A stretch of 64,000 bases of DNA. Source: Pseudomonas alliivorans (lineage in GTDB: Bacteria; Pseudomonadota; Gammaproteobacteria; Pseudomonadales; Pseudomonadaceae). The translations under genes were made by a program, and so were the position numbers. Shown in pieces: positions 57,177 through 64,000 of the stretch. The stretch spans positions 124,001-188,000 of the forward strand of contig NZ_JAFFZW010000003.1 in the NCBI RefSeq assembly GCF_017826695.1, given 5' to 3'. Below the pieces are notes generated by a model that searched no databases, was not told the DNA's origin, and was given only the letters and a program-made list of their open reading frames with translations. Position 1 is the first letter of the stretch, and every line of letters begins with the position of its first letter.

Positions 57177-57665
57177 TCAGTCGGCAATCGGCAGGTTCAG
57201 GCTCTCTTTCACTTCTTCCATCACGATGTAGCTCTTGGACTCGCGTACATGCGGCAGCTTGAGCAGGATGTCGCCCAGCAGTTTGCGGTAAGACGCCATC
57301 TCGGAAATACGCGCTTTCACCAGATAGTCGAAGTCACCTGATACCAGGTGACACTCCAGCACATGCGGCAATTTCAGCACCGCGCGGCGGAACTCCTCAA
57401 ACGTGTCGCCGGACTTGTAATCCAGGCTGATCTCCACAAACACCAGCAGACTGGCCTTGAGGCTTTGCGGGTTCAGCCGGGCGTTGTAGCCCATGATGAT
57501 GCCTTCGCGCTCCAGCCTGCGGACCCGCTCGGTGCAGGGTGTCGTCGACAGGCCGACCCGCTCGCCCAGCTCGGTGAACGAGATGCGTCCGTCCGCCTGC
57601 AGGATTCGCAGGATATTGCGATCGATCTTGTCCAGCTCACGTTTTGACTGGTGTTGGGTGCGCAA
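57177..57665 (-). CDS. lrp: Leucine-responsive regulatory protein (Lrp/DadR type)
   Basis: A 162-residue Lrp/AsnC regulator. The N-terminal helix-turn-helix (DRNILRILQADGRISFTELGERVGLSTTP) is followed by the RAM ligand-binding domain. It is divergent from dadA, and in Pseudomonas such a protein activates the dad operon in response to alanine. The family N-terminus (RTQHQSKRELDKIDR) is reached only from a TTG codon, with GAGGGG about 9 bp upstream. Confidence 0.93.
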   Translation of the reverse strand: MRTQHQSKRELDKIDRNILRILQADGRISFTELGERVGLSTTPCTERVRRLEREGIIMGYNARLNPQSLKASLLVFVEISLDYKSGDTFEEFRRAVLKLPHVLECHLVSGDFDYLVKARISEMASYRKLLGDILLKLPHVRESKSYIVMEEVKESLNLPIAD

Positions 57666-57822
57666 GGTTGATATCCCCTCTACGAAAGCGATCTTTGCCG
57701 TGGATTAACACCGAATATAGGCATTTATACAGTTAAAAGCACTGCTCGATGCTCAATATACTGGCCACATCCTTGCTTAAAACTTCAAAACGTCAGCGGA
57801 TATCCGCGATGAGGTCATCGAC
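57666..57822. promoter_or_regulatory. Divergent lrp / dadA control region
   Basis: 157 bp, AT-rich in the middle (57705-57760). TATACT (57757-57762) is a candidate dadA -10 box; no good -35 precedes it, as expected for an activator-dependent promoter. Lrp binding is likely but not demonstrated here. Confidence 0.5.
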
Positions 57823-59124
57823 ATGCGCGTTCTGGTCCTTGGTAGTGGTGTGATCGGTATAACCAGTGCCTACTATCTGGCGCGGTCCGGCTTTCAGGTC
57901 ACTGTGGTCGACCGTCAGCCTGCTGCAGCCATGGAAACCAGCTTTGCCAACGCCGGTCAGGTCTCGCCGGGCTACGCCTCGCCGTGGGCTGCGCCGGGTG
58001 TGCCGCTCAAGGCGATCAAGTGGCTGCTGCAACGCCACGCACCGCTGGCAATCAAGGCCACGGCCGATATCGATCAATACCTGTGGATGGCGCAGATGCT
58101 GCGCAACTGCACGGCCAGCCGTTATGCCGTGAACAAGGAGCGCATGGTGCGGTTGTCCGAGTACAGCCGCGACTGTCTCGACGAGCTGCGTCTGGAGACC
58201 GGCATCGCTTACGAGGGCCGCAGCCTGGGCACTACCCAGTTGTTCCGCACCCAGGCGCAGCTGGATAACGCCGCCAAGGATATCGCCGTGCTCGAGCAGT
58301 CCGGCGTGCCTTACGAGCTGCTCGACCGCGAAGGCATCGCCCGCGTCGAACCCGCTCTGGCGGGCGTGACCGGGATCTTGAGCGGTGCGCTGCGCCTGCC
58401 CAACGATCAGACCGGCGACTGCCAGCTGTTCACCACGCGTCTGGCCGAAATGGCCGAGAAACTGGGCGTCGAGTTCCGTTACGGGCAGAGCATCGAGCGT
58501 CTGGATTTTGCCGGTGACCGCATCAACGGCGTGTGGATCGACGGCAAGCTGGAAACCGCTGACCGTTACGTGCTGGCGCTGGGCAGCTACTCGCCGAAGC
58601 TGCTCAAGCCGCTGGGCATCAAAGCCCCGGTCTATCCGCTGAAAGGCTATTCGCTGACCATCCCGATCACTGATCCGGCCATGGCACCGACCTCGACCAT
58701 TCTTGACGAGACCTACAAGGTCGCAATCACTCGTTTCGACAACCGCATCCGCGTCGGCGGCATGGCCGAAATCGCCGGTTTTGACCTGTCGCTCAATCCG
58801 CGTCGGCGCGAAACACTGGAGATGATCGTCGGTGACCTCTATCCTCACGGCGGCGACCTGACCCAGGCCAGTTTCTGGACCGGGCTGCGTCCCACCACGC
58901 CGGATGGCACGCCGATCGTGGGTGCCACGCCGTTCCGCAACCTGTTCCTCAACACCGGCCACGGCACGTTGGGCTGGACGATGGCGTGCGGTTCAGGCCG
59001 TTTGCTCGCCGACCTCATGGCTCGCAAGACACCCCAGATCAGTGCCGAAGGCCTTGATATCTCTCGCTATGGCAGTACCCAGGAGAACGCAAAGCATGTC
59101 AATCCAGCGCCAGCTCACCAATGA
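57823..59124 (+). CDS. dadA: D-amino acid dehydrogenase small subunit
   Basis: A 433-residue flavoprotein with an N-terminal FAD motif ([18 protein letters not shown]) and the DAO family end ([16 protein letters not shown]). It oxidises D-alanine and other D-amino acids to keto acids, feeding electrons to the respiratory chain at the inner membrane. It overlaps the following RidA gene by 29 bp, and dadX follows. Full length. Confidence 0.96.
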   Translation: MRVLVLGSGVIGITSAYYLARSGFQVTVVDRQPAAAMETSFANAGQVSPGYASPWAAPGVPLKAIKWLLQRHAPLAIKATADIDQYLWMAQMLRNCTASRYAVNKERMVRLSEYSRDCLDELRLETGIAYEGRSLGTTQLFRTQAQLDNAAKDIAVLEQSGVPYELLDREGIARVEPALAGVTGILSGALRLPNDQTGDCQLFTTRLAEMAEKLGVEFRYGQSIERLDFAGDRINGVWIDGKLETADRYVLALGSYSPKLLKPLGIKAPVYPLKGYSLTIPITDPAMAPTSTILDETYKVAITRFDNRIRVGGMAEIAGFDLSLNPRRRETLEMIVGDLYPHGGDLTQASFWTGLRPTTPDGTPIVGATPFRNLFLNTGHGTLGWTMACGSGRLLADLMARKTPQISAEGLDISRYGSTQENAKHVNPAPAHQ

Positions 59125-59449
59125 GCGCATGAGTCAGATCGTCGTCCACAACGGCACCGTCTATTTGTCGGGCCAGGTGGGCGATGACATGACCGCCGGT
59201 GTCGAGAAACAGACCCAGGAAACGCTGGACAGCATCGAGCGTCTGCTCGATCTGGCAGGCACCGACAAGACCCGTATCCTGTCCGTGACGATTTACCTGA
59301 AAGACATCGATGCCGACTTCGCAGGCATGAACAGCGTGTGGGACAAATGGCTGCCAAAAGGCGTTGCCCCGGCTCGCGCTACTGTCGAAGCCAAGCTGTG
59401 CGAACCGGAAATTCTGGTCGAGCTGTCGGTGGTCGCTGCACTGCCGTAA
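59096..59449 (+). CDS. RidA family protein of the dad operon
   Basis: A 117-residue RidA/YjgF homologue with the core [23 protein letters not shown] and [20 protein letters not shown], including the conserved Arg and Glu. It probably hydrolyses imine products released by DadA. AGGAG lies about 11 bp before the ATG, inside the end of dadA. It differs clearly from the spoT-linked RidA at 31 kb. Confidence 0.93.
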   Translation: MSIQRQLTNERMSQIVVHNGTVYLSGQVGDDMTAGVEKQTQETLDSIERLLDLAGTDKTRILSVTIYLKDIDADFAGMNSVWDKWLPKGVAPARATVEAKLCEPEILVELSVVAALP

Positions 59450-59460
59450 CCTGTTTCCCG

Positions 59461-59494
59461 GCCCGGCGACGCACCCTCGGCGTCGGGCTTTTTT
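59461..59494 (+). terminator. Hairpin with T run between ridA-like gene and dadX
   Basis: Stem CGACGC/GCGTCG (59467-59472 and 59480-59485) extended by GCC/GGC after a bulge, followed by T6. It may lower dadX expression relative to dadA. Confidence 0.65.
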
Positions 59495-59521
59495 ACAACC
59501 TCTTCAGGCAATACCTTTCTC

Positions 59522-60595
59522 ATGCGTCCAGCCCGCGCCCTCGTCGATCTTCAAGCCCTGCGTCACAACTACCAGTTGGCCCGCGAAAGCGCCGGTGCGA
59601 AAGCGCTCGCCGTGATCAAGGCCGACGCCTATGGCCATGGGGCCGTGCGTGTCGCGCAGGCGCTGGAGGCGATGGCGGACGGGTTTGCAGTGGCCTGCAT
59701 CGAAGAGGCGCTGGAGCTGCGTGCCGCCGGTATCACAGCGCCCATCCTGTTACTTGAAGGCTTTTTCGAGGCCGACGAGCTGGCGCTGATCGCCCGGCAT
59801 GACTTGTGGACGGTCGTCCATTCGACATGGCAACTGGAAGCGGTCGAGCAGGCACGTCTTGCCAGGCCCGTCACGGTTTGGCTCAAGCTGGACACGGGCA
59901 TGCATCGGGTAGGCCTGGATCCGTCGGAGTACCGCAGCGCGTATCAACGTCTGCTGGCAACCGGCAAGGTGGCCAGGATTGTGCTGATGAGCCACTTTTC
60001 GCGTGCTGACGAATTGAACTGTTCGACCAGCGATGATCAGGTCGCGGTGTTCGATGCGGCCCGTCAGGGGCTCGCTGCCGAGACCAGTCTGAAAAATTCG
60101 CCCGCCGTGCTGGGCTGGCCGACGATTCACAGCGACTGGGTACGGCCCGGCATCATGCTCTATGGCGCCACGCCGTTTGGTGAGTCGCAGCCGCTGGCGG
60201 ATCGCCTGCAGCCGGTCATGACCCTGGAGTCGAAGATCATCAGTGTCCGCGAACTGGCCGCAGGTGAGCCTGTGGGTTATGGCGCCACCTTCGTGACGGA
60301 TCGTCCTTCACGCATCGGCGTCGTGGCCATGGGTTACGCCGACGGTTACCCGCGTCAGGCACCGACCGGAACACCGGTATTCATCGAGGGTCAGCCCTCA
60401 AGAATCGTAGGCCGGGTGTCCATGGACATGCTCGGCGTCGACCTGACGGGTCTACCTCAGGCAGGTCTGGGCAGCCGCGTCGAACTCTGGGGCAAGAACG
60501 TGCTGGCCAGCGATGTCGCCGCACACGCGGGCACCATTCCCTATCAGATATTCTGCAATCTGCGCCGAGTGCCACGGGTCTATTCCGAAAGCTGA
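59522..60595 (+). CDS. dadX: Catabolic alanine racemase DadX
   Basis: A 357-residue PLP enzyme. The PLP lysine is Lys33 ([10 protein letters not shown]), and the catalytic Tyr lies in VGYGATF with the following MGYADGYPR. It converts L-alanine to D-alanine for DadA to oxidise. Position in lrp-dadA-ridA-dadX identifies it as the catabolic rather than the biosynthetic racemase. Confidence 0.95.
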   Translation: MRPARALVDLQALRHNYQLARESAGAKALAVIKADAYGHGAVRVAQALEAMADGFAVACIEEALELRAAGITAPILLLEGFFEADELALIARHDLWTVVHSTWQLEAVEQARLARPVTVWLKLDTGMHRVGLDPSEYRSAYQRLLATGKVARIVLMSHFSRADELNCSTSDDQVAVFDAARQGLAAETSLKNSPAVLGWPTIHSDWVRPGIMLYGATPFGESQPLADRLQPVMTLESKIISVRELAAGEPVGYGATFVTDRPSRIGVVAMGYADGYPRQAPTGTPVFIEGQPSRIVGRVSMDMLGVDLTGLPQAGLGSRVELWGKNVLASDVAAHAGTIPYQIFCNLRRVPRVYSES

Positions 60596-60730
60596 GACGT
60601 TGTCTTGACGTCTGCCCATCGCCGATAACACCAAAGTTCCGGTCGCCGGTCGAGTGTTGTAAATATCGAACGCTGTGCCATCATGGCGTTCATAACAACT
60701 TGACCTGACTGAATCCGGGGGAATACCGCA

Positions 60731-61279
60731 TTGGACGTGGGTGAACGACTGCAATCGATCCGCAAGCTCAAGGGCCTGTCCCAGCGTGAACTCGCCAAGC
60801 GTGCAGGCGTGACCAACAGCACCATTTCCATGATCGAGAAAAACAGCGTCAGCCCGTCGATCAGTTCCCTGCGCAAGGTGCTGGGCGGTATTCCCATGTC
60901 GATGGTCGAATTCTTCTCCGAAGAGATCGAAGCCGAGAACCCGACTCAGGTGGTTTACAAAGCCAGCGAACTGATCGATATCTCGGACGGTGCCGTGACC
61001 ATGAAACTGGTCGGCAAGTCGCACCAGGGCCGCGCCATCGCCTTTCTCACCGAGACCTACCCGCCGGGTGCCGACACGGGCGAGGAAATGCTGGTTCATG
61101 AGGGTGAAGAAACCGGCATCGTCGTTGAAGGACGCCTGGAACTGGTAGTCGGGCTGGACACTTACGTCCTCGAAGTCGGCGACAGCTATTACTTTGAAAG
61201 CACCCGTCCGCACCGTTTTCGCAATCCGTTCGACGCCCCGGCGCGACTGATCAGCGCAGCCACCCCTGCCAACTTCTGA
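60731..61279 (+). CDS. pauR: PauR-type regulator (XRE helix-turn-helix plus cupin)
   Basis: A 182-residue repressor: an N-terminal XRE helix-turn-helix (LQSIRKLKGLSQRELAKRAGV, STISMIEKNSVSPS) and a C-terminal cupin (about residues 110-175, GEETGIVVEGRLELVVG; GDSYYFESTRPHRF). PauR and PuuR repress polyamine-use genes until putrescine or cadaverine binds. PA5301 (PauR) is recalled at the same place. The start codon is TTG, with GGGGGAA 8 bp upstream; no in-frame ATG gives the conserved DVGERLQ N-terminus. Confidence 0.9.
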   Translation: MDVGERLQSIRKLKGLSQRELAKRAGVTNSTISMIEKNSVSPSISSLRKVLGGIPMSMVEFFSEEIEAENPTQVVYKASELIDISDGAVTMKLVGKSHQGRAIAFLTETYPPGADTGEEMLVHEGEETGIVVEGRLELVVGLDTYVLEVGDSYYFESTRPHRFRNPFDAPARLISAATPANF

Positions 61280-61463
61280 CCGCCGTTGATCCGCAGCCCG
61301 TGCTTTCAGGCGCTTTGCGGCGTTCTGGCGGTGGATCATGTTCGTCGCCGAAGGCACCTTTCCGACTGCGTGTGCATTTCAGCCCCGTCAGCTGGCCGCT
61401 ATACTTTTTCAGCCTGCCAGCCTGTTCCCGCAGGTGTGACCCAGTCTCCTCGAGGGCGTTCGC

Positions 61464-61886
61464 GTGAACCTGACAAACAAGCTTCTGGCCGTCGCTGCGG
61501 CGCTGGCGTTCTGGGCACTCAACGCGCAGGCGGCGAGCAATGAAGAGATCGCCAGGCGACTCGATCCGGTCGGGCAGGTCTGTATTCAGGGCAAGGAGTG
61601 TCCCGGAGTGCAGGTCGCAGGTTCTGCCAGCGCGGGCGGTCCCAGATCAGCGGACGATGTGATCGCCAAACACTGCAACGTCTGCCACAGCGGCGTCATG
61701 CCCAATGCGCCGAAAATTGGCGACACCGCCGCCTGGACCGAGCGAGCCGGAAAAGAAGGTGGCCTGGACGGCCTGCTGGCCAAGGCCATCACTGGCATCA
61801 ACGCCATGCCGCCCAAGGGCACGTGTGGTGATTGCTCTGATGAAGACCTCAAGGCTGCCATTCAGAAAATGTCGGGGTTGAAGTAA
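61464..61886 (+). CDS. cycB: Cytochrome c5
   Basis: A 140-residue monohaem cytochrome. A signal peptide (VAAALAFWALNAQA) leads to a mature protein with the haem motif CNVCH (about residues 71-75), a distal Met (NAMPPKG) and an extra Cys pair (CGDC) typical of cytochrome c5. It carries electrons in the periplasm. The start is GTG with GAGGG about 8 bp upstream. An N-terminal Cys pair (CIQGKEC) could form a further disulfide. Confidence 0.93.
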   Translation: MNLTNKLLAVAAALAFWALNAQAASNEEIARRLDPVGQVCIQGKECPGVQVAGSASAGGPRSADDVIAKHCNVCHSGVMPNAPKIGDTAAWTERAGKEGGLDGLLAKAITGINAMPPKGTCGDCSDEDLKAAIQKMSGLK

Positions 61887-62186
61887 TTATTTCTGGCTGC
61901 TGATCGAGTCGATGTTCCGGGCTCGCCGGTTAACACAGGTTTCGCAGTAGATAGCGGATTGTGGGAAGCGGCTTGCCGGCGATGACGTCAGCCCAGTCAC
62001 TGATACGGCGCTGCAGAGACCGCCTCGCCAGCAAGCCGCCTCCCACAGGGTGTCTGTTCAGTCAGCGATTGTTGTTCTGGCTCTGGAGCGGGCGCAGAGC
62101 ATGAAACGATCAAATCGCACGCCACGCAGCACTTTCCCGCCCGCACCTGTCCAAGCTGCAACCAATAACAAATCAGGAGAGCTGGG
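61887..62186. other. Intergenic region with a REP pair before the CoA-transferase gene
   Basis: 300 bp. It holds the REP pair (61960-62047) and, in the last 140 bp, presumably the promoter of the next gene. No further gene or terminator was seen. Confidence 0.55.
61960..62047. repeat. Inverted REP pair
   Basis: TGTGGGAAGCGGCTTGCCGGC (from 61960) and its partner GCAAGCCGCCTCCCACA (to 62047) flank a spacer of about 45 bp. Confidence 0.87.
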
Positions 62187-64000
62187 ATGCCGCAGTCCTG
62201 TTCCATCGAGCAAGCCGTTGATCACGTTCTTTCGCAGTTGCCCGAGCACATTCACCTCGGCATGCCGCTTGGGCTGGGCAAGCCCAATCGTTTCGTCAAC
62301 GCGCTGTATCAACGGATCAGTGAATTGCCCGAGCGGCGGCTGACGATCTACACCGCGTTGAGCCTGGGTCGGCCGACACCGGGTGAAGGCTTGCAGGCGC
62401 GCTTTCTCGAGCCGTTTCTGGAACGCACTTTCGGTGATTATCCCGAACTCGATTATCTGGCTGCACTGCGCCGCGACAACCTGCCGGACAACATCCGTGT
62501 TCAGCAGTTCTTCATGCAGCCAGGCAGCCTGCTCAACAGCGAGTCTGCCCAGCAGGATTATGTCAGCAGCAATTACAGCCACGCCGCCCGCGACATCAAT
62601 GCCTGTGGCCTGAACCTCATCGCGCAACTGGTGGCGCATGACGATCAACGGCCCGGCAAGTTGAGCCTCAGTTGCAACCCGGACGTAACCCTCGACCTGC
62701 TGCCGATGATCGCCAAGCGCCGTGCAGCCGGCGAAACCATTCTGATACTTGGGCAGGTACACAGTGACTTGCCCTACATGCCCGGAGATTCGGAGCTGGA
62801 TAGCGTGGCGTTCGACCTGCTGCTGGATGAAGAAGAACACAGCACGTTGTTTTCCACCCCGAATATGCCGGTGGGCTATCAGGACCATTTGATCGGCCTG
62901 CATGCCAGTACCCTCGTGCGTGACGGCGGCACGCTGCAGATCGGCATCGGCTCGATGGGCGATGCGCTGACCGGCGCATTGCTGGCCCGTCAGGCGGATA
63001 ACGAAACCTGGCGCGCCTTGCTGGCCGAGTTGAACATGAGCAACTGGCAGACCCTGATTGACCGTGAAGGCGGGATGCAACCCTTTGCCAGCGGTCTGTA
63101 CGGTTGCAGCGAAATGTTCGTCAACGGTCTGCTGGTGCTGGCCGATGCCGGGATCATTCGGCGTAAGGTGTACCCCGACGCCGAGCTGCAGCGGCTGGCC
63201 AACATGGGCACGCTGGATGAAAACGCTCATCCCGATGGTGTGGTGGTGCACGGTGGATTTTTCCTCGGCCCGACCAGCTTCTACGAGCGACTGCGCGAGT
63301 TGCCTGCCGAGCGCCTGGCGCAGTTCAACATGACCGCCATCAGCTACATCAACGAACTGTACGGCCACGAAGAACTCAAGCGCTTGCAGCGTCGTGATGC
63401 GCGGTTCATCAACAGTGCCTTCACCGTCACACTGATGGGCGCTGCAGTGGCCGATCAGCTGGAAGATGGACGTGTCATCAGTGGTGTAGGCGGGCAGTAC
63501 AACTTTGTGGCGCAGGCCCACGCACTGGAGGACGCCCGTTCGATCCTGATGCTGCGCAGCTGGCGGGAGTCGGGCGGCGAGACCACGTCCAATATCGTCT
63601 GGGCATACGGCCACACAACCATCCCCCGACACCTGCGCGACATCGTCGTGACCGAATATGGCATCGCCGATTTGCGTGGCCAGACTGATGCGACCGTTAT
63701 CGAGCGTCTGTTGAACATCAGCGACTCGCGCTTCCAGAGCGGCCTGATAGAGCAGGCGCAAAAGGCCGGAAAGTTGCCGAAGAACTTCAGCCTGGATCCG
63801 CGCTTCACGCAGAATACGCCTGAGCGTTTGCAGGACATTGCTTCACGCTATCCGGCGCTGTTCACCGAATACCCGCTGGGCTCCGACTTCTCCGCACAGG
63901 AGCGCGACCTGCTGAGGGCGCTGAACTGGCTCAAGGGCAAATTCAAGATCACCGAGATTCTGGAGCTGGGCAAAGCCACCCTCGATGCGCCGGAGCCGGG
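62187..64000 (+). CDS. Acetyl-CoA hydrolase/transferase family protein (3' end missing)
   Basis: 604 codons are open from the ATG to the right edge with no stop, so the C-terminus is missing. The N-terminus (MPLGLGKPNRFVNALY) and the C-terminal AcetylCoA_hydro motifs (GVGGQYNFVAQAH, WAYGHTTIPRH, VTEYGIADLRG) mark a CoA-transferase/hydrolase, which moves or removes CoA from short acyl groups. AGGAGAGCTGGG precedes the ATG. It is longer than Cat1/SucC-type CoA-transferases, with a large middle segment (about residues 150-370). Confidence 0.87.
   Translation, partial: MPQSCSIEQAVDHVLSQLPEHIHLGMPLGLGKPNRFVNALYQRISELPERRLTIYTALSLGRPTPGEGLQARFLEPFLERTFGDYPELDYLAALRRDNLPDNIRVQQFFMQPGSLLNSESAQQDYVSSNYSHAARDINACGLNLIAQLVAHDDQRPGKLSLSCNPDVTLDLLPMIAKRRAAGETILILGQVHSDLPYMPGDSELDSVAFDLLLDEEEHSTLFSTPNMPVGYQDHLIGLHASTLVRDGGTLQIGIGSMGDALTGALLARQADNETWRALLAELNMSNWQTLIDREGGMQPFASGLYGCSEMFVNGLLVLADAGIIRRKVYPDAELQRLANMGTLDENAHPDGVVVHGGFFLGPTSFYERLRELPAERLAQFNMTAISYINELYGHEELKRLQRRDARFINSAFTVTLMGAAVADQLEDGRVISGVGGQYNFVAQAHALEDARSILMLRSWRESGGETTSNIVWAYGHTTIPRHLRDIVVTEYGIADLRGQTDATVIERLLNISDSRFQSGLIEQAQKAGKLPKNFSLDPRFTQNTPERLQDIASRYPALFTEYPLGSDFSAQERDLLRALNWLKGKFKITEILELGKATLDAPEP

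Overview
The window looks like a 64 kb stretch of core chromosome from a fluorescent Pseudomonas, most likely of the P. syringae group. The evidence is gene content and order recalled from Pseudomonas genomes (dsbA-EEP-dgcH-ampDh2-kinB-algB-gltP; oxyR-recG; tonB-exbD-exbB; spoT-rpoZ-gmk-yicC; rph-crc-pyrE; argB-algC-dut-coaBC-radC-rpmBG; lrp-dadA-dadX-pauR-cycB), high-GC codon use, and REP-type repeats of the kind scattered through P. syringae genomes. I could not search databases, so the species is an inference. I see no prophage, insertion sequence, CRISPR array, defence island, rRNA or tRNA.

Layout. 1-11.4 kb is an envelope and signalling block: the end of dsbA, an EEP-fold protein, a GGDEF diguanylate cyclase, an AmpDh2-type amidase lipoprotein, a CSS-EAL phosphodiesterase, the alginate regulators kinB/algB, a triple-BON periplasmic protein, two small membrane proteins and an Ivy-family protein. 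12-22 kb is mostly transport: gltP, a fused SpmA/SpmB protein, a DUF5924 membrane protein, an M16 peptidase, a Na/Pi cotransporter, a TerC protein and a CitMHS transporter, then a GFA-family protein and a repeat element. 22.3-29 kb holds a YbaK-HDOD protein, recG, oxyR and the tonB system.

29-45 kb is housekeeping: an SDR protein, a lipoprotein, ridA, spoT, rpoZ, gmk, yicC, rph, crc, pyrE, argB, algC, dut, coaBC and radC. 45-54.7 kb has a peptide-binding protein, rpmB-rpmG, a small I78-like protein, a cupin, a PauC-like aldehyde dehydrogenase, an MFS transporter, a phospholipase D lipoprotein and a MocR regulator. 55-64 kb covers amine and alanine catabolism: a DUF1127 protein, a PuuB/PauB-like oxidase, a YkgJ protein, Lrp, dadA, a second RidA, dadX and PauR. 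It ends with cytochrome c5 and an acetyl-CoA hydrolase/transferase that runs off the right edge.

How they work together. Opposing c-di-GMP enzymes sit beside KinB/AlgB, and algC supplies the sugar phosphate for alginate and LPS. DadA, DadX and RidA form an alanine racemisation/oxidation module next to a divergent Lrp. PauR, the PauC-like dehydrogenase and the PauB-like oxidase point to polyamine use. The most unusual points are the 868-residue AlgC with a membrane-anchored N-terminal half, the Ivy protein with an altered inhibitory loop, probable TTG starts on regulator genes (spoT, lrp, pauR), and a repeat element split by a REP pair at 45.2-45.4 kb.
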